DNA from: Floricoccus tropicus
GTDB taxonomy: Bacteria > Bacillota > Bacilli > Lactobacillales > Streptococcaceae
Length of the DNA stretch: 64,000 bases
Direction of reading: 5' to 3'
Assembly: GCF_001832905.1 (NCBI RefSeq)
Contig: NZ_MKIR01000004.1
Span: 62,001-126,000, forward strand
This document shows positions 29,059 to 38,726 of this stretch, in pieces. Position 1 is the first letter of the stretch, and each line of letters opens with the position of its first letter. The notes under the pieces are model-generated. The model ran no database searches and had not been told where the DNA came from. It saw nothing but the letters and a program-made list of their open reading frames with translations. Both the position numbers and the translations under genes were made by a program.

Positions 29059-29094
29059 TAAACACAATTTAACAAATAACTTTTAGTTTGTCAA
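29052..29094 (-). promoter_or_regulatory. Promoter with overlapping 11-bp inverted repeat, Lsa operon
   Basis: On the minus strand TTGACA (29089-29094), a 17-bp spacer and TAAATT (29066-29071) form a near-consensus promoter. A perfect inverted repeat TATTTGTTAAA-N5-TTTAACAAATA (29052-29078) covers the -10 and the start site, the usual place for a repressor operator. Confidence 0.65.
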
Positions 29095-29102
29095 ATAATA
29101 TC

Positions 29103-29900
<798 letters not shown>

Positions 29901-29913
29901 TTACGATATTAAA

Positions 29914-29954
29914 TGGGGATTGAGAAAAATGATTTAATAAATCATCTATCCCCA
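29914..29954 (-). terminator. Terminator-like structure after the PTS IIB gene
   Basis: An inner stem ATGATTT/AAATCAT (29929-29945), followed on the minus strand by TTTT, lies inside an outer pair TGGGGAT/ATCCCCA (29914-29954). It probably ends the PTS IIB transcript. Confidence 0.6.
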
Positions 29955-29987
29955 CCCCCAAAGATTTTATTGAATTTTAATTAAATA

Positions 29988-30296
29988 TTACTTGCTTTCT
30001 AAAAGTTCGATTGCTAGATCTAGCCCTTTATCTCCTTGCATTAGCCCGTACATTTGCATAGGAATATCTTTTACTGGAGTATCAGGGAATTTATTTTTTA
30101 CTTCTGTTACAATATAACGAGCTTGAGGGCCAATCATAATTACATCAGCTTCTGAACCCTTTTCATCAACTTCAGCAAGTCCATATGCAGTTACAACATA
30201 ATCAAGACCACGAGAATTAGCTTCTTCTTGCATTTTTTTTGCAAACATTGAAGTACTCATACCTGCTGAACAAAATAAATTAACTACTGTTGACAT
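29988..30296 (-). CDS. PTS lactose/cellobiose-type IIB component (orphan)
   Basis: This 102-aa cytoplasmic phosphotransferase component has the IIB active-site cysteine in NLFCSAGMSTSMFAKKM (Cys8 or Cys9 region) and the GPQARYI loop typical of the lactose/cellobiose family (CelA/PtcB-like). It passes phosphate from IIA to an incoming sugar at a IIC permease. No IIA or IIC gene is nearby, so partners must lie elsewhere. GGAG precedes the ATG, and a cre-like site and dyad lie within 45 bp upstream. Confidence 0.85.
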   Translation of the reverse strand: MSTVVNLFCSAGMSTSMFAKKMQEEANSRGLDYVVTAYGLAEVDEKGSEADVIMIGPQARYIVTEVKNKFPDTPVKDIPMQMYGLMQGDKGLDLAIELLESK

Positions 30297-30310
30297 CTTT
30301 TTCTCCTCTT

Positions 30311-30336
30311 CGTTTTCTTTATTGAAAACGTTTCCT
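30311..30336 (-). promoter_or_regulatory. cre-like site and dyad before the PTS IIB gene
   Basis: TGAAAACGTTTCCT (30323-30336) matches 12 of 14 positions of the cre consensus TGWAANCGNTNWCA. It overlaps a perfect inverted repeat CGTTTTC-N6-GAAAACG (30311-30330). CcpA and possibly a second LacI-type regulator could act here. Confidence 0.55.
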
Positions 30337-30396
30337 TTGTTTATAGATATATAATACTACTTTTTTAAAAGTTTGAGAATATGTTATCAAACAAAA

Positions 30397-30429
30397 AAGT
30401 TATATAACACAGTTGGTGTTATATAACTT
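30397..30429. terminator. Terminator of rodA
   Basis: A perfect 14-bp stem (30397-30410 with 30416-30429) with a 5-nt loop is followed on the minus strand by six Ts, just after the rodA stop. Confidence 0.88.
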
Positions 30430-30437
30430 AGAAAATT

Positions 30438-31661
30438 TTATTTAGAACTTCTTCTGTAAATTACTTTTCCATTCTCGTTTGGAATGCCATCATCATCTAC
30501 TTCAAGTTGATTGTATTTCATTGATAACACTAAACCAACACCAATCAAATTACCAATTAGACTTGAACCACCTTGAGAAATAAAAGGTAGTGGAATACCA
30601 GTAAGAGGTAAAACCCCAATTGTAGCACCTATATTTTCAAATACATGGAAAAGAATCATCATAATTATTCCAGTTGAAATATAAATATAAAATTGATTAT
30701 TTGAATTATAAGTTGCCATTATCATTCGATAAATTAAAAAGAAATAAATTAAAATCAAACATGTGCTACCAATAAAACCAAAATTTTCAGCAATTACTGT
30801 AAAAATCATATCACTTTCTCGAACTGGGACAGGTAATGTTGCAACATCAAATCCATAACCTGTTAGTCCACCAATACCGACTGAAATCTGCCCTTGTGCT
30901 TGCTGAAAAGTAACATTCTGCGCATTTTCAAAGGGATGAAACCAAGCATCTATTCTTTGAATTTGATATTTTTCAATTCCAATTGACATGAGAAAATTTC
31001 TCCCCCAATCAACAGTTGTAAGAAACAATATACCACCACCAACAATTAAAATTGTTAATGCTGTTGGAACAATTATTTTCCAGGAAACACCTGAAACAAA
31101 TACTACTCCTGCAAAAATTGCCATAAATACTAAAAGTGTACCAAAATCATTTTGTAGTTTTAGAAGAACTATTATTGGTAATGTTACTAAAAATAACCTA
31201 AATATTAATTTGAAATCATCTACTAAATCTGTCGCCTTCTGAACTGATTGATAAGAAGTAACTATTTTTGCCATCATCAATATATAAGAAATTTTCATTA
31301 ATTCTGATGGCTGAAAATATGTTTTCCCATTATAGGATACCCAGTTTTTTGCACCTGTTGCTGCGACTAACTGATTATCATAAAAAACAAGAGGAAGAAT
31401 CATTAATATAATACCTAATACATAAAATATAGGTGTTAATTTCCATAAATATTTTGAATTAAAATGCATCACAATGAATGCAATTATTATTCCAAGTATA
31501 GCCCAAATGCTTTGTAATATCATAACTCGACTTACCTGTATTGGGTAATCATGACTGACTGCAATATAAATTGAACCAAGACCTATTAATAGCAGAAGTA
31601 ATACTGGTAAAATAAGTGGATAATCTAGTCTACTATCTAAAGATCTTTTATTTTTTTTCAT
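30438..31661 (-). CDS. rodA: SEDS peptidoglycan glycosyltransferase RodA
   Basis: RodA polymerises lipid II into glycan strands for side-wall or peripheral growth. The 407-aa protein has about ten TMs, GAKNWVS, QPSELMKISYI, and the C-terminal PLTGIPLPFISQGGSS signature of SEDS proteins. The N-terminus SLDSRLDYPLILPV matches streptococcal RodA better than FtsW. I start at ATG 31661, with AAAGGA upstream. The gyrB-rodA neighbourhood, here separated by about 5.5 kb, is found in streptococci. Confidence 0.88.
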   Translation of the reverse strand: MKKNKRSLDSRLDYPLILPVLLLLLIGLGSIYIAVSHDYPIQVSRVMILQSIWAILGIIIAFIVMHFNSKYLWKLTPIFYVLGIILMILPLVFYDNQLVAATGAKNWVSYNGKTYFQPSELMKISYILMMAKIVTSYQSVQKATDLVDDFKLIFRLFLVTLPIIVLLKLQNDFGTLLVFMAIFAGVVFVSGVSWKIIVPTALTILIVGGGILFLTTVDWGRNFLMSIGIEKYQIQRIDAWFHPFENAQNVTFQQAQGQISVGIGGLTGYGFDVATLPVPVRESDMIFTVIAENFGFIGSTCLILIYFFLIYRMIMATYNSNNQFYIYISTGIIMMILFHVFENIGATIGVLPLTGIPLPFISQGGSSLIGNLIGVGLVLSMKYNQLEVDDDGIPNENGKVIYRRSSK

Positions 31662-31730
31662 AGAACAAAATCCTTTCAATTATCATATTATACACTATTT
31701 ACGATATAAATAAAAAGGCTAATCTAGCCT

Positions 31731-32327
31731 TTAAAGAAAATTTTTCAACCATTCAAGTCCATATGTCCAAGCAAGGCTATATAGTCCAACTCCGAAAATT
31801 TTACCAACGACAATTGAAAAAGTAAAAAACTTATAAGTCATCCTAGTTTGGCTTGCTATTAATACAAGCGCATCATCAGGTGCAACTGGTGCAAAAATCA
31901 TCCAAAAGAAAAACCAGTCAAATTTTTTTCCTTTGTCAACCTTCCCAAGATATTTATTGTAGGTTTTTTCAGGAACAAAAGTCATTACAAATGGTTTTCC
32001 ATATTGTCTTCCCATATGAAAGAGAATAAGACTGCCTAATACAATTCCGATATAATTATATATGAATCCCAGAACTGGTCCAAAAATCAGAACTGAAGAT
32101 GCACATAATATTCCTGCTGGAACAACAGGCACAACTACTTGGATAATCTGTAAACCTATCATCAAAAGAGGTCCAAAAATGGGATGGGCATCTACCATAG
32201 ATTTAATTACATTATCATCCTTAAAAATACCAAGTTTATATAAATAAAATGCTAACGCAAAGGAAGAAAGAAAAGCCACAACTGTAACAATGTTTACAAT
32301 CCTTTGTCTTGTTTGTTCACTTTTCAA
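31731..32327 (-). CDS. TVP38/TMEM64 (VTT domain) membrane protein
   Basis: This protein of about 198 aa has five to six hydrophobic segments and the VTT/SNARE-associated core: VPAGILCASSVLIFGPVLGF, a re-entrant-like loop, and FWMIFAPVAPDDALVLIAS. DedA/TVP38-type proteins act in membrane lipid movement and envelope homeostasis; a specific substrate is unknown. I chose TTG at 32327, preceded by CGGAGGAT; a longer frame from 32414 has no ribosome binding site and overlaps the neighbouring gene. The 3' end of the S1 gene overlaps the longer frame only. Confidence 0.8.
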   Translation of the reverse strand: MKSEQTRQRIVNIVTVVAFLSSFALAFYLYKLGIFKDDNVIKSMVDAHPIFGPLLMIGLQIIQVVVPVVPAGILCASSVLIFGPVLGFIYNYIGIVLGSLILFHMGRQYGKPFVMTFVPEKTYNKYLGKVDKGKKFDWFFFWMIFAPVAPDDALVLIASQTRMTYKFFTFSIVVGKIFGVGLYSLAWTYGLEWLKNFL

Positions 32328-32367
32328 TATACATCCTCCGAGCGTAAATTTAAATAGTAAACTAATA

Positions 32368-32736
32368 CTATCCTTTTTTTGATTGGCTTTTAAGATATTC
32401 AGTATTCTCTTCAACCCACTTATCTAGTTGATTGGCAAGACTTTCAAAACCTATTTGATTTTTCTTTGATTTATATCTTCTTTTTTTCTTTGTTACATGA
32501 GTTTGCGGCCTATCTTCCAACGTTCTCAATGAAAGACTTATTTTCCCAGTGTATTCATCAATGTCAATAATTTGTGCTTTAGCTTTTTGGCCAATTTCTA
32601 CGGTTTCCATTATATTTTTAGTATAACCAGACTTAATTTCTGAAATATGAATCAAACCATGACAATCACCATTAAACTTAACAAATGCACCATAATTTTG
32701 AACACCTGTAATAGTTATATCAACGATATCACCAAT
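32368..32736 (-). CDS. S1-domain RNA-binding protein (CvfD/YugI-like) lacking a start codon
   Basis: The frame encodes a single S1 domain (IGDIVDITITGVQNYGAFV, GLIHISEI, DEYTGKISLSLRTL) and a basic tail. This is the CvfD/YugI/GSP13 type that binds RNA or ribosomes and follows ppiB in streptococci. No ATG, GTG or TTG lies before the S1 domain in this frame: upstream are CTA-AAA-ATT and the A9 run, then a stop at 32761-32763. The first start-like codon (TTG at 32655) would remove a third of the domain. The options are a -1 frameshift fusion with ppiB, a rare ATT start at 32736, or a mutation or sequencing error. Confidence 0.75.
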   Translation of the reverse strand: MGDIVDITITGVQNYGAFVKFNGDCHGLIHISEIKSGYTKNIMETVEIGQKAKAQIIDIDEYTGKISLSLRTLEDRPQTHVTKKKRRYKSKKNQIGFESLANQLDKWVEENTEYLKSQSKKG

Positions 32737-32738
32737 TT

Positions 32739-32751
32739 TTAGTTTTTTTTT
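32739..32751 (-). promoter_or_regulatory. Candidate -1 frameshift site at the end of ppiB
   Basis: On the minus strand the ppiB frame reads TTA-AAA-AAA-AAC-TAA. It contains overlapping slippery heptamers A-AAA-AAA and A-AAA-AAC, directly followed by the zero-frame stop. Nine As (32743-32751) could also cause transcriptional slippage. A -1 shift joins the S1 frame without a stop. Confidence 0.6.
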
Positions 32752-33380
32752 AAATCTGACTTATCTATGAAGTCTCCATCTTTATCATCAACTAATTCTA
32801 TTGATTCAATTACAACATCATCAACAGGTTTGTCCTGGAAGCCAGTAGGGACATTTGCAATTTCATCTAACACTTTATATGAAGCTTCATCATACAAATG
32901 ACCAAATACTGTGTGACGTCCATCTAAATGCGGAGTACCACCACCAGCATAGAGTTCAGCAATTTCTTCAGGCCATCCACCATTTACAAGAACATCTTTT
33001 GTATAAGGAATATTTTCATTTTGAACAATAAAGAACTGACTACCATTCGTATTTGGACCAGCATTTGCCATGCTTAAAGCTCCACGAATATTAAATACTT
33101 GGTTTGAAAATTCATCTTCAAATTTACTTCCATAAATACTTTCTCCACCCATACCAGTACCTGTTGGATCTCCACCTTGAATCATGAAATCTGGAATAAT
33201 ACGGTGGAAAATCACACCGTCATAGTATCCATCATTAGCTAGCTCAACAAAGTTTTTTACTGTTCTAGGCGCTAATTCATTAAAAAGTTTAACTTTTAAA
33301 TCTCCATGGTTTGTTTTAATTATTGCGATTTGTCCACTTGCATTTTTTAAATCAGCCTGTGGGTAATTTGAATTTGTCAT
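32739..33380 (-). CDS. ppiB: Cyclophilin-type peptidyl-prolyl isomerase
   Basis: This 213-aa cyclophilin has the core signatures [38 protein letters not shown] and a family-typical insertion ([20 protein letters not shown]). It has no signal peptide and is cytoplasmic. It accelerates cis-trans isomerisation of X-Pro bonds. In streptococci this domain is often fused behind a Cof-type HAD phosphatase; here the two are separate, 17 bp apart. Its 3' end holds an A9 run followed by the stop codon, from which a -1 shift would add the S1 domain, giving a product of about 337 aa. Confidence 0.92.
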   Translation of the reverse strand: MTNSNYPQADLKNASGQIAIIKTNHGDLKVKLFNELAPRTVKNFVELANDGYYDGVIFHRIIPDFMIQGGDPTGTGMGGESIYGSKFEDEFSNQVFNIRGALSMANAGPNTNGSQFFIVQNENIPYTKDVLVNGGWPEEIAELYAGGGTPHLDGRHTVFGHLYDEASYKVLDEIANVPTGFQDKPVDDVVIESIELVDDKDGDFIDKSDLKKN

Positions 33381-33397
33381 TTTAATAAATCTTCTTT

Positions 33398-34204
33398 CTA
33401 AATAATCTCTAGTTTTTCTAAAGCATTGTAAATTCCATCATTCTCAACAGAATCAGTTACAAAACTAGCTTTCTCTTTAATTTCAGGATGTGATACTCCC
33501 ATAGCAACAGAGAGGCCCGCGTAATCAAATATTTCTCGATCATTAAGTTCATCACCAAAGACTAATAGATTATCTTTAGTTAAACCTAATTTTTCTAAAA
33601 CTTTTGAAACACCATAAGCTTTACTTCCAGAAAAGCGAACAATATCACTACTGTATTCATGCCATCTAACTAGACGAATTTTATCCTTCAAGTTTTCAGG
33701 TAAAGTAGCATCAACATCACGCTCTGTAATTGTTAACATCTGATAAATATCATCTTTTTTATAATAATCCTTATCTTCAGCTAATCTTCCGTAAATCGGA
33801 CCAATAGCATCTTCAGCTAAATTATCCCAAACATTAACGATTACATTCTCATTTGCAACAAATGAATAGTTAATTTTTTCATCATTCGCCCATGAAATTA
33901 TCTCTTCAACCATTTCAGTTGGTAAAGGATTTTTATAAATAATATTATGATCTCGATCCTGAACGTGTGCACCATTTATGGTTACAAAATAATCAGGTTC
34001 TAATTCTTTAATTTCAGGAACTACTCCAAAATAACATCTACCTGATGCAATTCCAGTAAGTATTCCTTTTTCTTTTAATTTTGAAAAAACCTCTTTTATT
34101 GATTCAGGCATATATCCTGTAGTTTTCACACGTAAGGTATCATCAATATCGAAAAAGACAATTTTGATATCTTTTGCTTTTTCAATTAATTCTTCTAAAT
34201 TCAC
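33398..34204 (-). CDS. Cof-type HAD-IIB phosphatase
   Basis: This 268-aa protein has HAD motif [10 protein letters not shown], motif II in ASGRCY, the lysine/motif III region in [10 protein letters not shown] and motif [13 protein letters not shown], with the C2B cap of HAD-IIB (Cof/YbiV) enzymes. These dephosphorylate sugar phosphates or flavin and pyridoxal derivatives; the substrate here is unknown. The start is GTG at 34204 with AGAAGGTG upstream. The gene precedes ppiB, matching the HAD-cyclophilin fusion seen in streptococci, but unfused. Confidence 0.87.
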   Translation of the reverse strand: MNLEELIEKAKDIKIVFFDIDDTLRVKTTGYMPESIKEVFSKLKEKGILTGIASGRCYFGVVPEIKELEPDYFVTINGAHVQDRDHNIIYKNPLPTEMVEEIISWANDEKINYSFVANENVIVNVWDNLAEDAIGPIYGRLAEDKDYYKKDDIYQMLTITERDVDATLPENLKDKIRLVRWHEYSSDIVRFSGSKAYGVSKVLEKLGLTKDNLLVFGDELNDREIFDYAGLSVAMGVSHPEIKEKASFVTDSVENDGIYNALEKLEII

Positions 34205-34272
34205 AACTGCACCTTCTCTAAAAATTTTATGTCTTATTTTATTATAGAAAAAAATTTACATAAAATAAAGAA

Positions 34273-34905
34273 CTAGTGCTCAGCAATATTATGTTGTAAA
34301 GCATAGATAACTGCTTGTGTTCTATCATCTACTTCAAGTTTTGAAAGAATATTTGAAACATGTGTTTTTACTGTTTTTAAACTTATAAATAAGTCATCTG
34401 CGATCTCTTGATTACTCAATCCTTTACTGAGCTCTCTTAAAACTTCCATTTCACGAGCTGTCAAATCATCATGCAACTCAGGAGCACGATTATTTCTCTC
34501 TTGTATTTTTTGACGAACACTATCACTTAAGACATCCTCGCCATTATAAATTTTTCTAATAGAATCTGCGATTTCATCCGCTTGAGAAGTTTTTAAGATA
34601 TATCCTTTCGCTCCCGCCGCAAGTGCTGGAAAGACTTTTTCATCATCTAAAAAACTAGTTAAAATAAGTATCTTTGCATCTGGATTTTCAGCTAAAATTT
34701 CTTGACTAGCTTCAATTCCGCCCATTTCATTCATCACTAAATCCATTAAAATTACATCAGGATTATATTCCTTCGCATATTCAACTCCAATATTACCGTC
34801 TGAAGCTTCTGCTACAACTTCGATATCATCTTGAATGTTCAGGAAACTTGAAAGTCCCAAACGAACCATCTCATGATCGTCAACAATAACTACCTTAATA
34901 CTCAT
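34273..34905 (-). CDS. liaR: LiaR/VraR/CesR-type cell-envelope stress response regulator
   Basis: This 210-aa NarL/FixJ-type regulator has a receiver domain with DD at 9-10, phosphoacceptor Asp55 (ILMDLVM), conserved Thr (ILILTSF) and Lys (GAKGYILK), and a C-terminal LuxR HTH ([26 protein letters not shown]). LiaR activates genes that respond to lipid II-targeting antibiotics. It overlaps liaS by 11 bp and is the last gene of liaFSR. Confidence 0.92.
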   Translation of the reverse strand: MSIKVVIVDDHEMVRLGLSSFLNIQDDIEVVAEASDGNIGVEYAKEYNPDVILMDLVMNEMGGIEASQEILAENPDAKILILTSFLDDEKVFPALAAGAKGYILKTSQADEIADSIRKIYNGEDVLSDSVRQKIQERNNRAPELHDDLTAREMEVLRELSKGLSNQEIADDLFISLKTVKTHVSNILSKLEVDDRTQAVIYALQHNIAEH

Positions 34906-35863
34906 TTTTTGGAATCCTTATTTCTATGCTTGTACCTTGATTAGGTGCACTTATAATCTTTGCATCTCCTCCAAGAAGCACTGACCTCTCTCTTATATTT
35001 TTCAAACCATAACTGGCTGATTTTGTCTGACTTGTATCAAATCCTACTCCGTCATCCTCTACCTTTAATATAACATTATTTCCAGAATTTAATAAGGAAA
35101 TATTGATGTTACTTGCTTTAGAATGCCTAAGAGCATTACTTAGAAGCTCTTGCATAATTCTAAAAATATTATCTTCAACAGTACGTGACAATTTTATATC
35201 GTTATCATATACCCAAGATATTTTACCAGAAATTTTAGCTTGTAACTCATCAACAAGACCACCAATTCCTTCAATTAGTGATTTACCATTTAGCTCTACA
35301 GGTCGTAGATGAAGCAATAAAGCACGCATTTCATTTTGTGCTTCATGAAGAATCTTTAGAACCAAATTAACTTGTGTAGTCATTTGTTCACTTGAAAGCT
35401 TTTTATTTCCAACTACACCTGACAATATCATAGTCGCAGCAAAAAGTTGCTGGCTAACTGAATCATGTAACTCTCTTGAAATCCTTTTTCTTTCTTCAGT
35501 TACAATTTCAACCTGTTTAACTGTATCTTCCCTAGTTGCATCTTGTAATTGTTTAGTCAATTCTTGAATCCTTTGACTTACTGAGTTAATATCAGGGTTT
35601 TCAACTTTTATCCCTTTCATTGCTTTAGAAATATCTCTTGAAAAATGTCTTTCAATTCGCCAGTTCTCTAAATAATTGAATACTGTAAAAGATAAAGCCA
35701 ATAATGCACTTACTGCAAAAATAATCCACAGTGAGCGCCAATGTGAAGTCAAATTTTCATAAAATTGATGTGAAGATGTGGATAAAGTGTAGACCACCAA
35801 TAAAATTGAAATTAAACTAGTAAAAAAGCTGTAGAAAAATGTCTTGAACACTGATTCTTTCAT
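34895..35863 (-). CDS. liaS: LiaS/VraS/CesS-type sensor histidine kinase
   Basis: This 322-aa intramembrane-sensing kinase has two N-terminal TMs (about 9-30 and 44-63) with almost no extracellular loop. It is followed by a HisKA_3 domain with the phosphoacceptor histidine in [16 protein letters not shown] and a C-terminal ATPase with VEDDGVGFD and GLKNIRERS. It senses cell-wall antibiotic stress together with LiaF and phosphorylates LiaR. It overlaps both neighbours by a few bases, so the three are translationally coupled. Confidence 0.92.
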   Translation of the reverse strand: MKESVFKTFFYSFFTSLISILLVVYTLSTSSHQFYENLTSHWRSLWIIFAVSALLALSFTVFNYLENWRIERHFSRDISKAMKGIKVENPDINSVSQRIQELTKQLQDATREDTVKQVEIVTEERKRISRELHDSVSQQLFAATMILSGVVGNKKLSSEQMTTQVNLVLKILHEAQNEMRALLLHLRPVELNGKSLIEGIGGLVDELQAKISGKISWVYDNDIKLSRTVEDNIFRIMQELLSNALRHSKASNINISLLNSGNNVILKVEDDGVGFDTSQTKSASYGLKNIRERSVLLGGDAKIISAPNQGTSIEIRIPKNEY

Positions 35864-36549
35864 AGTTTAATCACCGTTAGATCACCATAAACAACATCTA
35901 CATAAATTCGTAGATGAGGAATCTCCTCAGAAAAATCATGAGAATAGTATTTAATACGTTCACGATTTGAAACAGTTTTTTCACCAAAGAAATTTGCTTG
36001 ACCTTTCATACTTGAAAAATCGATAGATACAGCCATATTATTTGGCACAATAATTTTTGTATTACCTGCAAATTTTCTAATCATTACAACATTATCCAAT
36101 TTTCTAAAGTTCGTGTGTTCTAAATCGATAACGTCATCACTGATTGATTTTATTATATTTATATCATCGAAACGATAGTATTCTTCTGCAGACGCCGCTG
36201 AAAAATTTAACTTTTGCTTATCAAAAACAACTCCTTCTCTCTCATCATAAAATGTATCTATAATGTCGAAATTTTGGTCTTTTTGAGGTACTTTTACAAA
36301 GATAACAATTGCAATTACTGCTATTACTATTGCAGCCCAAATATAAAAGTTTCCAAGAATAAATACTGCCATTATTAGTGACAATATCGCCATCATCATT
36401 TTTAATATAAACCAGCGACATTTAGATAAGAGCATGCCAACTACTATTGCAAGAGCCAAGCATATAACAAATCCTGGTTCTCTTAATAGATTTACCAAAG
36501 CTGATACTAACAAAATCAACTCTGTAATAATAAATAATCTGATTTTCAT
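35860..36549 (-). CDS. liaF: LiaF/VraT-type membrane inhibitor of the Lia system
   Basis: This 229-aa protein has three to four N-terminal TMs and a C-terminal cell-wall-active-antibiotics-response (DUF2154-type) domain with VMIRKFAGNTKIIVPNN and a repeated beta-strand pattern. LiaF keeps LiaS inactive until envelope stress. The gene lies first in liaFSR. It has no recognisable Shine-Dalgarno, and a TAAAAT -10 ends six bases before the ATG, predicting a leaderless mRNA. A palindrome (36581-36595) overlaps the -35 region. Confidence 0.88.
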   Translation of the reverse strand: MKIRLFIITELILLVSALVNLLREPGFVICLALAIVVGMLLSKCRWFILKMMMAILSLIMAVFILGNFYIWAAIVIAVIAIVIFVKVPQKDQNFDIIDTFYDEREGVVFDKQKLNFSAASAEEYYRFDDINIIKSISDDVIDLEHTNFRKLDNVVMIRKFAGNTKIIVPNNMAVSIDFSSMKGQANFFGEKTVSNRERIKYYSHDFSEEIPHLRIYVDVVYGDLTVIKL

Positions 36550-36555
36550 ACTTTA

Positions 36556-36595
36556 ATTTTATCAAAAATACTTTTCATTTTCATAAGTCTTATGA
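36556..36595 (-). promoter_or_regulatory. liaFSR promoter: palindrome and extended -10 at the start codon
   Basis: On the minus strand the 7-bp-arm palindrome TCATAAG-A-CTTATGA (36581-36595) precedes TGATAAAAT (36556-36564), and ATG follows after six bases. The palindrome covers the -35 position, as expected for an autoregulatory LiaR site; that assignment is inferred. Confidence 0.55.
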
Positions 36596-36633
36596 TGTAT
36601 TTTTAATATTCAATTCCTTTATTATAATTTATA

Positions 36634-36660
36634 AAAAAAGTTCGCTATCTTGCGAACCTT
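36634..36660 (-). terminator. Terminator of murC
   Basis: GTTCGC/GCGAAC (36640-36657) with a 6-nt loop and a T run on the minus strand, just past the murC stop at 36667. Confidence 0.82.
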
Positions 36661-36666
36661 TTAATA

Positions 36667-37998
36667 TTATTGAACATTATTAGTTAATTGTGCTAATAAT
36701 TTTTCAAAGGCATATTCATATTTTTGAATATCTCCAGCACCCATGAATACGTATACTGCATTCTCATGATTTAAAAGTGGAGATACATTATCTACAGTTA
36801 CAACTTGAGCAGGTTTCTCTATCTTTTCAGCCAAATCAGATATTTTCACATCACCATGATCTACTTCACGAGCAGATCCATAAATTTCAGCAAGATAAAC
36901 AGCATCAGCAAGATTTAGACTCTCTGCAAATTCATCAATTAGAGCAATCGTTCTTGTAAATGTATGTGGTTGGAAAACTGCTACAATTTCTCTTTCAGGA
37001 TACTTTTGTCTAGCTGCATCAATAGTAGCTGCTATTTCTGTTGGATGATGAGCAAAGTCATCAATAATCACAACATCATTTATTTTCTTTTCTGTAAAGC
37101 GGCGTTTTACTCCGGGGAATGTGAGCATGTGCTCCTTAATATCCTCAAGGTCAAAACCGATTTGATGTGCAACTCCTACAACAGCAAGAGCGTTCAATAC
37201 ATTGTGTTTACCAAAAGTTGGAACTTTGAACGTACCAAGCTTCTCATCATGATAGTATGCGTCAAAAGTTGATCCATCAGTTGTTCTCTCAACATTTTTA
37301 GCAATATAATCATCATTGTCTTCGAAACCATAGAAATAAAGTGGAGCTTTAGTCTCAAGTCTTCTTAAATGCTCATCTTCTCCATATGCGAATACTCCTT
37401 TTGTAACTTGATTTGCATAGTCATAGAAGGCAGAATATACATCTTCAACATCAGTAAAGTAGTCTGGATGGTCAAAGTCGACATTAGTAATAATTGAGTA
37501 TTCTGGATGATAGGGCATGAAATGACGTTCATATTCATCACTCTCAAATACAAAATACTCGCTTTCTGCATCACCTTTACCAGTACCATCACCAATTAAG
37601 TAACTTGCATTAGTTGCATAATTGAGAACATGTGAAAGAAGCCCAGTTGTACTCGTTTTACCATGAGCACCAGCAACTCCGATACTTGTAAAGCGTTTCA
37701 TAAACTCTCCCAAAAACTCATGGTATCTTTTATATTTAAATCCATTCTTCTCAGCAAAAGCAATTTCAACATTATTAGAAGCATGAAAGGCATTCCCTGC
37801 TATTAATTCCACATCAGCAGTGATATTTTTTTCATCAAAAGGTAATATTGGAATATCAACAAGTTCTAATCCACGTTGAGTAAAATAGTAATCAGTACTA
37901 TCACTCCCTTGAACTTCTTCTCCCATTTGACTTAATAACAATGCAAGTGCACTCATTCCTGCACCTTTGATTCCAATAAAATGATATTTTTTTGACAT
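36667..37998 (-). CDS. murC: UDP-N-acetylmuramate--L-alanine ligase
   Basis: MurC adds L-alanine to UDP-MurNAc, the first step of the peptidoglycan stem peptide. The 443-aa protein shows the Mur ligase order: an N-terminal nucleotide-binding fold ([11 protein letters not shown]), ATP-binding [11 protein letters not shown], the [10 protein letters not shown] catalytic region, [10 protein letters not shown] and [11 protein letters not shown]. It is full length. The order Snf2 helicase, hypothetical protein, murC is conserved in streptococci. Confidence 0.95.
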   Translation of the reverse strand: MSKKYHFIGIKGAGMSALALLLSQMGEEVQGSDSTDYYFTQRGLELVDIPILPFDEKNITADVELIAGNAFHASNNVEIAFAEKNGFKYKRYHEFLGEFMKRFTSIGVAGAHGKTSTTGLLSHVLNYATNASYLIGDGTGKGDAESEYFVFESDEYERHFMPYHPEYSIITNVDFDHPDYFTDVEDVYSAFYDYANQVTKGVFAYGEDEHLRRLETKAPLYFYGFEDNDDYIAKNVERTTDGSTFDAYYHDEKLGTFKVPTFGKHNVLNALAVVGVAHQIGFDLEDIKEHMLTFPGVKRRFTEKKINDVVIIDDFAHHPTEIAATIDAARQKYPEREIVAVFQPHTFTRTIALIDEFAESLNLADAVYLAEIYGSAREVDHGDVKISDLAEKIEKPAQVVTVDNVSPLLNHENAVYVFMGAGDIQKYEYAFEKLLAQLTNNVQ

Positions 37999-38026
37999 TT
38001 CTCTTCCTTCTTTTTAATTACTTCTA

Positions 38027-38668
38027 CTAATTATTTTCTGGCATTGATAGCAACTGTCTCTTTTTTTCAAAATAGTCGTCTTGTTCTTTGTCACCATTTG
38101 CCAATTTATTCTTTCTCTCTTGAGCAGAAATTGACTCTTGAGCAAGTGTATCAAAATCTTTTCTTGTTCTTGTCAATTTTGTACCATCTGCTGAGTCTTT
38201 TGTTGCTTCAAACTTTTTGCCAACAGTAATAAGTGTGTCATCCTGTGGGAGCTTTCTTTCACCAAGTGGGTGCTGCTTAAGTTCCTTTTTAGGTGAAATC
38301 GTTTCTTGTCTTTCAGTTGGATAGACATATCCTTTTGGTCGTTCTGGAGCTACATACTTCGCTTTTTTATGCATAGTCTTCGACTCTTTAGGTAAAAAGC
38401 TTTCTTTTTTTGTAGAATCTTTTTTTCTTGGAACATCATTTTGATTAAAAACATCCTTTGTTCCATAAAAATTTTGACCCGTCTTTGACGCAGATGTAGA
38501 AACTTTTCTAATATTTGTTGTTCTTGAATTTGAATATTTATTTTCTACTTTTCCAGAAGGAATTTTGGTTAATATATCATCGTTTGTGTAGAGTACTTTA
38601 TCATCAATTTCCAAAGACTCATCATCACCGATATATGGAAATTGAACTTTTCTAATTTTTTCTGTCAT
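38027..38668 (-). CDS. Disordered conserved protein between Snf2 and murC
   Basis: This 213-aa protein has no TM, no signal peptide and no recognisable fold. It is very rich in Lys, Glu, Ser and Asn, with a hydrophobic N-terminal patch (KVQFPYIGDDESLEID), a YVAPERPKGYVYPTE segment and a charged C-terminus. A gene in this position is found in streptococci. The short aromatic patches in a disordered background look like protein-binding motifs. AAAGGA precedes the ATG. The function is unknown. Confidence 0.7.
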   Translation of the reverse strand: MTEKIRKVQFPYIGDDESLEIDDKVLYTNDDILTKIPSGKVENKYSNSRTTNIRKVSTSASKTGQNFYGTKDVFNQNDVPRKKDSTKKESFLPKESKTMHKKAKYVAPERPKGYVYPTERQETISPKKELKQHPLGERKLPQDDTLITVGKKFEATKDSADGTKLTRTRKDFDTLAQESISAQERKNKLANGDKEQDDYFEKKRQLLSMPENN

Positions 38669-38726
38669 AACTAATACGTCCTTTATTTATTTTTTAATTA
38701 TAACCTAAATATAACCGCTTTTAAAG

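Noticed and set aside
29052-29078. Rex operator before the Lsa leader
   Set aside because: TTGTTAA and TTAACAA are present, but the spacer is 7 bp and not the 4 bp of Rex sites; kept only as an unspecified operator.
32368-32655. S1 gene starting at TTG 32655
   Set aside because: This start would delete the first strands of the S1 domain, although the sequence upstream clearly encodes them in the same frame; no ribosome binding site is present.
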